Positions 11,757 through 23,519 of a DNA stretch of 64,000 bases are shown one piece after another. The notes beneath the pieces are model-generated. The model was not told where the DNA came from and ran no database searches. It saw nothing but the letters and a program-made list of their open reading frames with translations. Made by a program: the position numbers and the translations under genes. Positions within the stretch are counted from its first letter, which is position 1. Every line of letters starts with the position of its first letter. Origin of the DNA: Nomia melanderi (Eukaryota > Arthropoda > Insecta > Hymenoptera > Halictidae); NCBI RefSeq assembly GCF_051020985.1, contig NC_135010.1, forward strand, positions 6,074,001 to 6,138,000. The letters run 5' to 3'.

Positions 11757-12214
11757 ATGGCAATGCAGGTTCCTGCAAATGTGGATTCTGGGCAAATTAA
11801 AACTGTATGTATTTGTGGTGTCTTCACAAAACATTATTTATAAAAAGATCACCTCGTATTATATTAAATGAAATATGTATTTATGAATGTGAGATATAGT
11901 AAATTATTAAATTTTTAATCGCGATAAAAGAAATAAATTGTGATTAATGACGACCCTTAATGACTAAAATTTTTGTACTACAGTTTCGAGAGTTCCTGAC
12001 ATCCTATAACAAATTATCAGAAATTTGTTTTATTGATTGCATTAATGATTTTACTACTCGGGATATCAAGTCGAAGGAGGAAAAGTGTGCCCTGAATTGC
12101 ATGGAAAAATATTTGAAGATGAACCAAAGAGTATCGCAACGATTTCAAGAGTTCCAAGTGATCGCTAATGAAAATGTAATAGCAGCTAATAAAAAATTAG
12201 GTGAAGGTACATAA
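11757..12214 (+). CDS. Tim9: Mitochondrial import inner membrane translocase subunit Tim9
   Basis: A small Tim chaperone of the mitochondrial intermembrane space. With Tim10 it forms the hexamer that escorts hydrophobic precursors to the TIM22 complex (known for the family). Exon 1 (11757-11804) encodes MAMQVPANVDSGQIKT. A phase-0 intron (GTATGT...TACAG) leads to exon 2 (11984-12214). The product is 92 residues, the usual Tim9 size. The twin CX3C signature is intact: CFIDC and CALNC, 17 residues apart between the CX3C blocks, with the Tim9-typical NDFTTRDIKSKEEKC between them and KYLKMNQRVSQRFQEFQ after. The joined exon edge (QIKT-FREFL) aligns with QIKQFKEFL of vertebrate Tim9. A poly(A) signal follows the stop within about 15 bp. 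Tail-to-tail with the GPATCH2-like gene. Confidence 0.95.
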
Positions 12215-12224
12215 CTTTGTACGT

Positions 12225-12234
12225 TGAATAAATA
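12225..12234 (+). terminator. Tim9 polyadenylation signal
   Basis: Overlapping AATAAA hexamers (AATAAATAAA) lie about 10 bp beyond the Tim9 stop codon. Confidence 0.6.
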
Positions 12235-12750
12235 AATTGTTCATAAATTAAATTATATGTGTTAGGTTAGTATGTACTGCAATTTGGATATTCCATTGTT
12301 CTTGTATACTTTTGTGCTTGCACAAAATGAACTGTGAATATAATAAACATTTAATTAAAAGTAACAAGAAATAGATATTCATTTAGAATTCATAGTATAA
12401 ACATCTGTTACACAATATTTACATGTAAAGGTATGAATAAATTTTAATGTTGATATTTTATGTAATTTATATTAAATAAAATAAAAGTGAATGATTAAAG
12501 TAAAATGCCATGAACCATATAATTAAAGAATTCAGCAATTTAATCTATTAAATACTTTTATCACATTGAGAATGAATGGAACATAGGTAATGTATTATGA
12601 ATGTTTGTAACCTTTTACATAGCATAGTCACATACTTCCAGTTATACATTCCTTATTTTAAAAAAGTATTATGCAAAACCCATATGTAATTATACATATA
12701 AATAATTTATTTTAAAAAAACAAAATTAACAAAAAAGGATTTTGCTTCAT
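12235..12750. other. Convergent intergenic spacer
   Basis: AT-rich spacer between the 3' ends of Tim9 and the GPATCH2-like gene. TTTATT near 12707 reads AATAAA on the minus strand and is a likely poly(A) signal for GPATCH2. Nothing else was seen. Confidence 0.45.
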
Positions 12751-14705
12751 TTAACTTGATTTTGAATGTCCAAAATCATGAAATTTTGGTTTTCCATGGA
12801 TTTCTATATCCATACTATTTGAATCCCATTCCACATGGGATAATTTTGGTAAAGCTTGCATAGAATCTAAGTTTGATGTAGGAGTTATTACTTGTGACCC
12901 GAAGCTCGTTGAACAAATCTGATATTCTTGATTATGTATAACTGGTTCTTGATTTGGTGTATTTGGTGGAGTTCTTCTTAATCTTTTGTAATCTGAAAAT
13001 CGTTTTAATGGGATTTGATCTATGCAGATGGCTTGTGTAGTGTGTCGAGTTTTATACAGAATTGGGCATCCTAAATCTCCTTTTAAACTTAAACTATATA
13101 AGTTTGCCAGTCTACGAAGTTTTTCTCGTTCCGGTTGACGCATTGGATGTAATTTAAGCTCATTTTGGGTTGGATCCTGTAAAAACCTAGACACTTTTTC
13201 ATTGGCCGATGTAATAATTGAATATCCAGGCTTATTATCAACATGACGGCGACCAGCGCGAATCTCTCTTCCAGTGAGACCCTCTCGAATTCTTTGAATC
13301 CTTTGTCTGTAACTTTTTCTTCCTTTATCTGTTGCATGGTCAAAATTTCCATGTAACAGCATTTGAAAAGCTATATCTGTAGCAATTTTATCTTCATTAG
13401 CACTGTCACCATCATCCCACCAACTAGATTCCCCATTCCAATCTGACTGTTCATCATCTCCTAATGATAAACGAATTAATTAATTATAGTGCCTAATTTT
13501 TTAAAATCTAATTTAATACCTTCTCGATCTTCATCATTTGTGATCAAACCAGCTTCCGAATCACTTGATGAGATGCTTGAACTTGATATTCTAGAACAAT
13601 CGATAGCATCCTCACTTTGAATTTTAATACGATTTTTTGATTTTGTAGTTCTGTTTGGTTTTAGTGATCTCATTTCACAATCTGTTGAACGTTCCCTGCA
13701 TGATCTTTTACGTTTTCCACACCTACAATAGAAAACAAGTTCCCCAAATAGTTAATTTCTTATATATGCAGATTTTTTTTCTTTTACTTTTATATATTTA
13801 TATACTATGATATACATTACCATACTGTTCCATATCTATTTTCATAACCCCCTCGAAGAATACTTTTCTTATCTCCAAGTGTTGTAGACATAATTGTAAC
13901 TGTTTGAGATGTTGATGGATTGCACTCTGAATCTATAGTCATTCTTTTAAATTTCCTTTTACGCCTTGGATTTACTCTCGGTACAAAATTTTCATTGACA
14001 GAGTCACTTTCGATATTACTAACATTGTTTAAATTTGAAAAACGTGCAAATCGTTTTGTCTGATTTGTATCATCGCTGTCCGACTGATATTTAGATGTAA
14101 CATTATTTTTCGGAGTGTGAATGTCACAAATTGAAGATGAACTGTCATCTGAGTGTTTGCTCACATTCAGTGACGCTGAAATAAAAATTAATTGCTTAAA
14201 TATTACTTTCAAAACCTTTTTACTATTTTTCACGTTTCCAAAATTACTTTTCAGAGATATGTAAAATATGACTTCTTTGTGTACTAAAGTATGGTTTTAA
14301 TAAGGATAGTCTTGATAACAGTCCACTATTTGTCTTCTAGAAATAGACTGGAACTGATTTTATGGAAATCTGATTAGCATAAAAGAATTGAATTTCGATG
14401 ATAGTTTTTATTTAAAGTATATTTATATAAAGTCTTAGCTTACAAAATACTTAAATAAATATTTCTCTAAAAAGAAATTATATTCCTCGTATTTCTTGTT
14501 CCTTACACTTACGAATATTGCCTGTCGAACGAGCTCTCCTTCTGATACCCCAACGGCGTCTGACATTTACACCATTGCTGCTTTCTTCCAATGCCAAAGT
14601 TAAATCATGCACAAGTGCCTCCATTTTTACTCTTAAGTCTGCTGGTACAGCTTTCAAAACACGCTCCATTTGAAGGATGCGCTTGGAACTGTTATAATAT
14701 GACAT
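12751..14705 (-). CDS. GPATCH2: GPATCH2-like protein
   Basis: Four exons join in consistent phase: 14705-14513, 14175-13821, 13722-13520 and 13460-12751, giving 486 residues. Blocks shared with vertebrate GPATCH2 appear in the same order: an N-terminal MEALVHDLTLALEESS, a basic NPRRKRKFKRMTIDSE, an acidic ISSSDSEAGLITNDEDREG continuing into DDEQSDWNGESSWWDD, and a basic C-terminal region with VSRFLQDPTQNE. In vertebrates the protein is nuclear and linked to RNA helicase activation through its G-patch. No glycine-rich G-patch consensus is visible here; the C-terminus ends FHDFGHSKSS. A helix-rich stretch HPMRQPEREKLRRLANLYSL could be R3H-like, but that is only an impression. Most of the rest is Ser/Asp/Lys-rich and probably disordered. 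The identity of the family is firm; loss of the G-patch is inference from this gene model. Confidence 0.85.
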
Positions 14706-16304
14706 ATTTTACATTTATATGTATTTATAATACTAATGACAAAGCATAACACTGATACCGCTAAAACTTTATTACATAACAAATGTTAATTAAAAAATCA
14801 TGTTGATATTTTGATATAAACATATTTAATTTCATTTAAATCAAAATAACATAACGTTTATTAATTTTTATATATGTTAATTTCGATTAAAAAGGCAGCG
14901 TCAATAATTTAATTTTAATATAGAATATACACAGTTCAAGAACTAATAAGAATACTTTATAACGCTCTCTTTTTTTAATAAGTGAGTATGGGCCTATCTG
15001 GGGTGTATCTTGTTTATCCGCGTAAGAATTGATAATGAGTTTTAATACACGATAAATGAAAAAAATAAAGTATTACAATTCTAAATGTTAATTACTTAGT
15101 ATAAAATACTAATTAGCAAAACGACATTCTTAAAAAATCGCAAAATACATCGTATATCAAATAGATGACAAGATAGACACAAGGATTAATTTTATATTTA
15201 CCTGTATATGGAATCGTGTGAGATCTAAATTTTCTTTTAAACAGCTGTCATTATTAATTAATAGTTTTTTCAATTAACAATTACAATAGAATAAAATGAA
15301 CAATATGAAACTGTCAATTCTAAACTATTTTCACTGTGCGCCACGGATGTACTCCGCTTCTTTACTTCGAATTAGTGTATGAAATCGAAGATGCAAGTGC
15401 GTAGAGTGTGTATGTGCCCATTTATTCTCACACAGTAATTTCGTCATGGTTCGACTATAATAATCCACCATAGGTATATTCCCAAATTGAGAACCGCTGC
15501 TCCTGTGTAGTATAAAGACAGCGTCCTCATAGAAACACAAATTTGAAAAATATAGTTAAACATTAAAATACATATTATATTGAACGAAACATAACTTAAG
15601 ATACATATACATAAGATGCATATATGCATATAAGATCAGGATTCAGGATATACAGTATTGTAGAATTTTATTTATTTATATATGTTAAATACCAATATTA
15701 TAAACTGGTCAGAAATATTTTTACAATACGAATGAATCATTTTGCATAATTATATAGGAAAAACACTATTCATTGATTTTCATGATCATAAAAGTTTACA
15801 TGTGATACTTTACTTTGAAATATATGCTTCTTGTAAACGCACCTTTAGCATATTTTTTCGGCCATTTCCGGTTGTGTGTTTTACAGACGCTCCGTGTCTC
15901 TCTGAAGCTATTGTCGTTTTTAAGTTGAAGGCTATATCTAAGTCTCATTTATGGAGCGATAAGTAATTTTCATTATTATACAGTTTTTTTGTTCGTTTCA
16001 AAATACGTGTGTGATGTGGTAGCATGATAGTAATGACAAGCAGCAAAACCCATCCCATCGAGAGAAAACCTGACGGTTGTGTAAATAGCGCGTAGTGGTG
16101 TCTGCGCGTATGTTATGCGCATTCGGGGACAGATGAGCGCGGGATCGTGCTACTCAGACGCAAGGGGACTGTAGAACGGGTGCTTATGCGAGGATACGTT
16201 GAATGGAGTTTATACGAAGTGTCGGGTAACGTAAAATTAACGTTTTTCACGCGTCATTTGTTAAAGCACGCGGCATAAGGGTTTGGTCCCGAAAGGGCCT
16301 CACG
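14706..16304. other. Intergenic between divergent genes
   Basis: AT-rich for the first kilobase. GC content rises from about 16060 towards the start of the MBD-PHD-F-box gene, consistent with its promoter and 5' UTR. Short frames at 15331-15629 (minus) and 15742-15966 (plus) show no family or splice support. Confidence 0.45.
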
Positions 16305-19300
16305 ATGGACGGGGCCAGCGTGAATGGCGGGAACGCCGATGAGGTGCGCGAGAATTCTAACCTAGAAATGACTGAAATGCTGGAGTTTGAAGAGATGCCA
16401 ATTAAAGTTGAATCAACTATAAAAATGGACTGTCAAGAAGTGAACGGCGACGTTAAAAGTTCACCGAAAAAGAGTCCGCCGCCGGTTGTTAGAAGAAAGT
16501 TACGAAAATTCAAAGCCAATTCAACTAGTACCATTGAAAGTGATACAAGTACAAAAGGACGCAAGCGGAAGCTTTCGGAACCCGATGATGTTAGCTCTGA
16601 GGAGTCAATGGAATTCAATGGATTCGATGTACAGGGAGATAATGAAATGGAAACAGGAAGTCACGTTCTGAGAAAACTAATTGGTATTGGTCATTGTTGT
16701 TATGCTATATCCTATGCGCAGACCATATCTTTATCACAGAGAATTATAATATCTTTAGTATATTCTTTAAGCATTATATTTTCAAAGAAGAGCATTCCAT
16801 TATTCAGTAGAAATATTGTGAGATTATGTTTGTATACATTAATTGATAATTAAGTTAAAAGAAATTGGATTTGAATGTTATTAAGAAATAACTCTTAAGA
16901 TTAAGGATCATACACTTTTGATATAATGCTTCCGGTATAAATGTCATTTTATTAGATACTAAACTAATCAATTTAATAGATTATAGAAGTATAATTAGAA
17001 TATACATTTATCTTGGCAATTAAATATTTATTTATATGAAATACGTGATAAGTTACATGCAACCGCATATTCAATAGGACAAATGTACTGACATAACAAA
17101 ATCTATAGGTTTGAAAAATATTAACATAGTAGCAATGATTGAATACTTTAATTTGAAGAATTATTCTACATATTTTATAGATTTTGTAGAACATGAATAA
17201 TTTGAAGATAAGTATTGTCCAATTGTGTAGATTTGTATAATATCAAATACATATGAGGGTTTATTTTGACAAAGGTATTTTGATGTAAACAGAATTTTTG
17301 TCTACTATTACACTTATTGAATTTACATATATTTTGTTCAAAATATTACTAAATGTTATAAAAAATACATTTATGTAAGTTTGTATGAAATGTGATTTAT
17401 TTTAAGAACTTGTTAATTTTGAGTTTGGTTATTAAATCTCTATTTTACATTTCATGAAAAATTCATTTCTGAAGTACTAAAAAAGGTTTTTATTCTATTT
17501 AATGGTTTTGAATGCGCACTTCATGGAAATATCTAATAAATGCAATTTTACAAATTTAAAAGATATTGTTTATGTAATTTATTGCAGCTGAAGCTGAAGT
17601 AGCAGAAGCTCAATTGGCAAAACGGTTTAGATATAGTACAAGAAAAAATTTTGATGGAAGGAACGATGATGATTCAGATGACAATAGGATGCATAGTTAC
17701 GATTCGGAACATATATTAGATATAGATAAGATAAAAAAGGAAAAGGAGTCTGATAAATCTGAAACGGATTCGATTGGTTTACCAAATACTATGGAGTCTG
17801 AAACAGAAGTACAAAAAACAGAAGAAGCTTCAATTAAGTCTACAAATTCATCTGCTACTAGTAGTCCAGCAACATCGCAGAAATCTAAAGGTCGTATGGC
17901 ACGTGGGGTTAGTCCAGGAAGTACAGCAAAACAAAAACTGACTGTTGATATGACAAATCCTGCATTCAAAGAACCTTTCAAATATGGTTGGAAGCGAGAA
18001 TTAGTATTTAGAGCAAGTACTGATTCAACCCTCAAAAGAATGGCAGATATTTACTACTATACACCAAAGGGAAAGAAAGTGAGAAGTTTTAGAGAAGTTG
18101 CAGAATTTCGTAAGTGTGATTTATAATAATCTATTCAAAATATATATGATTAGAAAATAAGTGTAGCAATATTAATTTCATTTTTGCAGTTAATACGAAA
18201 GAGTTAACTATTGATAATTTTACGTTCTTCAAAGAACCAATTGGCATTGATGATCCAGAGAAGGAAATTATTCGAGATGCAAAAAGAATGAGAGTATGTA
18301 ATTTTATTGTTCATACAAAAATTATAATTTTTCATTGATTAATAATTTTTATTTTGTCATAGGGATCTATGGGAACAGCTCCTTCCAGAAAAAGCTTTGC
18401 ATATAAGAAAAGTACACCTGGAAGGAGGGCTGCAGAACCACCACCGGCTGCTCCTGTATCTGTGCCCACAAAAGCTAAATCACCGAAAACTCCAACTACA
18501 GGGTTTAAAGTCAAAGTGCCTGGAAAGAGAACTCCACAAATAAGTATGCATTTATATTAATTTGAAATTGCTGTTTTTTCATTTTACTGTTTTACTACTT
18601 TACTTATTTATAAACTTATAAATGGGTATTCTTGATTAGTCGCATGATTATTGTAGGGTAGTTTATTTACAGTTATTGTCTAAAATATTTTTTTAAAAAT
18701 ACTGTTTAATAAATTAGATTGATACATTAATTAACTAAATTTTTCTCCGAATAAATGGATTTTTTTATTTATATAATTTTGGATATATAAAGTATTATTT
18801 TGCTAAAAAACCTGTGTTATATATGCATAGCAGAAATAAAATCTTCCGAAGAAAGCGAGATGCTTCCACCTCAAAGAACCACAAGCACAAGAAGAAGTCA
18901 GCAAATAGTAGAAAAACCACCACCTCCTAAGCCCAAGAGACAACTAACGTGAGTATTTGACTATTTTACTTTTCATAATATTTATTATATAGTACGATCG
19001 CGATTAATTTGCAATATTCGAGGGTATCCGAAATGCTTAGTAGTTAAACATGATTAATACTTAATAATCACTATTAATGATCAATAATCATGTTTAACAT
19101 GCTTTAAAAAGGTCCAATGAAGGATTTACAGCATGTGCATTCATTATATTTACTATCCAGAAATTTTGAGTATTAAAATCTGAAAATATTTTAAGAAAAA
19201 GAAAATGTTTCAAAAAGGAAAAGGTCTATGTACAATTCTAGATCATTAATACATACACATTTGTTTATATATATATATACATACATACACAATCTTCTAG

Positions 19301-22300
19301 TAGTTGTATTGGTACAGAGATATTTCTTTTGTTTTGTTAGTGAAATAATATGTTCTATGTTTATTTATACAAAATCACTTTTAATAATTTCATGCATAAA
19401 TTATGCTTTAGTAGACAAGTGAACAATTAGATCTTGCATTATTTGAGGAAATAAATTTAATTTTATTAATTGTAAAAATGCATGCTGTATAATAAGTATA
19501 CATAATTATAGAGTTCGAGATTTTATTCTGAAGCAGTTTAAACTTTTCCTTCTATATTTTTCATAACTATATCCTTTATCCTTTAAATCCTTATGTCCCT
19601 TATTTAAATTTTGTGTTTCATTCCTTAATCCCTGTCCCCAATCAACGCACATCTTACAGGCCCAAAGTTCAAGAACCGTGCAGTATAAGATGTTCAACGA
19701 GTATGGGGTTGATACCGAGCTTACAATGTAGCGTGTGTCTGTGTTTATATCATCCTGAATGTGTTGATGGTATGGAATTCGCGGGAAATGATGATTACGT
19801 TTGCAAGGTATGTTTTATTTATAACTATAGAGGATTCTTACCTATAACGAGTTCAAATCAGTCTTTTCGATTTATCATTGTAATGTTCAAAATATTTTTA
19901 ATTTTAAAAATAATTTGATGCTTAACTTCAAATTTAATTTTATGCATAGACTACGTTTGAGTTTTGAATTCATTATCTATTAGATATACGCTAATAAAAT
20001 TGAGTAAAAAACATTTAAGTAATAACAGCAACTCGACTGACAGAGTATAAGCTTTAAATATATTGATTTTGTTGTAGAACTGTCAGCAGGATACTAATGA
20101 ATCTCAGCAATCTCAAACAAATCCATCTTTGACACCTCCTCCACTGATACCGATTAGTATGTTAGGCACGCAAAATGCGAAAACGAAGCATCAAGCAAAT
20201 TCAACTCCACCAAAATTGCAAAGAATCCCAAAATCCGACAGTGCAGATTCACAGTTACGAAATGTTACTAAAGTTACGAAAGTACCTCCTTCAGCAACAT
20301 ATTCTCCTTCAAATTCAGAAAAAAAAGAGAGCAGTTGGTATTCTCAGACAGAAAATGAATTTTTACAAAGTCACGATGGAACTTTACCGAAACCAGCTCA
20401 AAATATTGCACTGATGGGAGGCAAAAAATACATTGTTGTACCAAAAAATAATGCCATGGCTGTTCAACCAGCTATAACAGTGAAACCTGATAAAATTGGT
20501 GATAAACCTCCAATACTTCAGGATGGATCGTTTACCGATATTTCAAACGCCGCTGAAAATTCATTGACCGCAAGGTCACACTGTACTGCGACAAATTCAT
20601 TAGGCAAGGATATCGATAAGTTAAATGATAAGAATATATCAAAAGATATTACACGTACAGAAATCACTGCATGTACTGTGGAGGAACAAAGAGAAGAAAC
20701 GTGCAATAACAGTAATAAAACAGAAACGTTAAGTGTAAATAAATCAGAAAACGATAGATCTAATCTAAAGATAGATCATACAGTAGAACCCGAGAAATTA
20801 GTTACAACTAATAAATCTCCTGACAGGACGACGTTAGTAAATAATTTAAATACAATTAGCAATGATAAAATTGATTCGTCTCAGTCAGTCACAACTAGTT
20901 TGGGTACTATTAAAATAAGTAGCAAGTAAGTGTTTGTTTCTCAAACACACCAACATATTTCTTTTTACTTCCTTATTTTAAACATTTTCTCCAGACAAGT
21001 TAAGGCAACTCTCTTTTGAGGTTTTGGCAGTTGCTTTGTACATATTGTATTTACAACATACGTGTGCTATTTATGTGATAATTAATTGATTATCATTAGC
21101 GTGTAGTAATTATTCGGTTGATTTTCTTTTTAATGTTTCTTTCATTACATTAGGATGTCTTTATAGTTTTGTTGTATTAAGTATTTAAGAGAGGATTTAT
21201 ACAAAATTTACGTGAATGCCATTGTAAATGCAATATATACTGATGTTTATTATATTTGAAAATATAAAAGTTCGAGGTGGAAAATGAATTTGATTTTATC
21301 TTGTGATCGAAGCACACTGCCTTAGCTTCTTAGAAATGCGGCCAAATTTTTGAGACGTGTGAAAAATGAACAAAACAATCACATATCGTTGGTTCTTGCA
21401 GGTATTGTGTACTTGTAGTATCAATGTAAAAGCCTGTATCCGGTAGATTTACTCAAGTTTCTTAAAATGGGAAGAAAATTGGCTAATTTTTTAATATATT
21501 TATTACATTCATGCTACAATTACTGATACAGCTACTGATAAGTGCTTCAGTGGAAAAAATCTAATTCATTTTTACTTTTTATATTTACAGATATAAAGAC
21601 ATGTGCGAGCTGAAACACAAAAAAAAACTCTTAGTGCGTTTTCCCACAAACATCCTACAGTCCTTATTCCTCATTATTTAAACCTCCTGTTTACGTTTGC
21701 TTTTTCGTTTCTATACCTTCATTTTATTTTATTCCACGTCGAGTTTTCAACGTTTAAAACTTTTTTCAGAGGCTTTTACTTGTATTTCATATTCGATATG
21801 GTATAAGATTGTTGGCATCCTTGTTGTAAATCATTGGTCCTTTAAAAGCCTCTTTAAAAATTGATATTCACTGCTTAATACTAAGGAAAATAGTGAATAA
21901 TTCTGATAGTAATGTACAGTCATTCTTTTATTTTAGAAAATCATAACCAATGTTTCGTATATGACGAACGATACCCTTAGTGAATAGTTTTTAGGCGATT
22001 TAGCTTTAAGAGAAAGGTGTTTAACAATAAGTTTATCTTAATATTTGCAGAAGGAAGCAAAACCAACAGGAAACAGAACAGCAACAACATTTTATGGATT
22101 CGGTCTGTGCTGGATATCATGCGTTACTACGTATATTCCAGTATCTTAAGGTTCAAGAATTACTTCGAGCTGCTAGGGTGTGTAAAATGTGGAGGGACTT
22201 AGCTGCACATCCTTCATTGTGGAAAACTGTGCGAATGAAAAATAGTCAAGTAACAGATTGGGATGGTTTAGCAGATACGTTGCAAAGGCGTGGTACTCAA

Positions 22301-23519
22301 CATTTAGATCTACGAAAAATGCTTGTAGCGGGCGAATCCGATAGCATTTGGAAAAAGTTCTTGATAGTTATACCACGTGTAACTAGTCTCGTCAAACTAG
22401 AATTGTGTAGATGTCCTGTGATGGTAGTGGAAGAAGTTATAAGTAGCTGTCCCCAGTTGGAGGTATTGAGTGCAATGTCAATAAAATGCGATACCTTAAA
22501 TTTGGAGTCAGTTGGAAATCTTAAACGTTGCCAAGAGTTGAGGCTGAAGGCAATAAGCGGAATGTCTCTACAAGAAGATCTCACGCCTTTACAAGAGTTA
22601 ACGCATTTAACGCAACTTGTAAGTGAAATAGATACGTTAAAATTTTTTTCTTTTTCATCAATTATCGTATTATATTTCTCCATATTTAAATTTAATGTGT
22701 ATTACAGAGTTTAACGTCTGTTAAAGAACTTGGAAAGAAAAAAATCGATATTATACAGAATTTACCGAATTTGGAAACATTGGAATTAGGAGAGTGTTCC
22801 GACTTTCCAGATAAATTTGGTACCACCGTTTTAATAAAACTACAGAAATTGGAGCGCCTTAGGCTTGAAAAAGGGCAAGGTTCGTGTTGCACATTTGATA
22901 TTTTAGAGGGTGTATCTAAATTACAAAATTTAAGTCAAATGGAATTGGTCAATTTCGATGTGAAAAACGGCTTCGACAAATGTCTTGCAAATTGTAAAAA
23001 TATTAAAAGGCTATTAATTATACCAACCTACATATCTCAGTCCGCAACGTCTAACAACATGGTGCTTGGCGGTGTTACTGAATTGTCGAATAATTTGACA
23101 CATTTTGTATGGGGCGTTACGCTCGAGTTACTTAGGGTTACCGAATTATTTGTTGATCAGTGTAATTTGATGAGTAAGCAAGTTACTGGTGATTCAATAC
23201 CAGTTTTAAAACCAGTGCCCTGTTTAAAATTAATTGAAGATGTAGAAGATGAAAATGACAATCAAAAAGGTACTTTCCAAAAATATGTATACACATGTAC
23301 AAATTATTTTACATATGTATCTATATAATATATGTATAATTCTATTTTTCAGGTGATGATAAACAACCAAACTTAACAAATCCGCAAGTGGATATATTAC
23401 CGTTACCACAACTTCAAAAACTCTTATTAACTGCATTGCCCAAAACACGTGTTAAAATCTTAAAAATTCCTTTCCACGCAACGTGGCGGCAAAGCATTTC
23501 AGATACTGCTACACAATAG
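16305..23519 (+). CDS. MBD/TAM - PHD - F-box - LRR protein
   Basis: Ten exons in consistent phase give 1198 residues: 16305-16683, 17588-18109, 18190-18293, 18363-18543, 18831-18948, 19660-19807, 20078-20925, 22051-22618, 22708-23269 and 23353-23519. Domains in order: an acidic disordered N-terminus; an MBD/TAM-type domain at about 250-335 (FKYGWKRELVFR, YYYTPKGKKVRSFREVAEF, then LTIDNFTF) similar to the BAZ2/Toutatis TAM domain; a complete PHD finger (C442, C446, C458, C461, H466, C469, C483, C486); a long Ser/Thr/Asn-rich linker; an F-box at about 788-828 (LLRIFQYLKVQELLRAARVC); and leucine-rich repeats to the C-terminus. F-box proteins act as substrate receptors of SCF ubiquitin ligases, and MBD and PHD modules read DNA or histone tails. 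A chromatin-targeted SCF receptor, like KDM2/FBXL19 in layout, is the inferred role. I do not know an established symbol. The exon 1 donor (G|GTATTG at 16684) is the least certain splice site. Confidence 0.85.
19043..19098. repeat. Perfect 14-bp inverted repeat (hairpin) in an intron
   Basis: GTTAAACATGATTA (19043-19056) and its exact reverse complement TAATCATGTTTAAC (19085-19098) flank a 28-bp AT-rich loop, within intron 5 of the MBD-PHD-F-box gene. It could fold in RNA. The loop is itself rich in TTAATA repeats. Confidence 0.7.
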
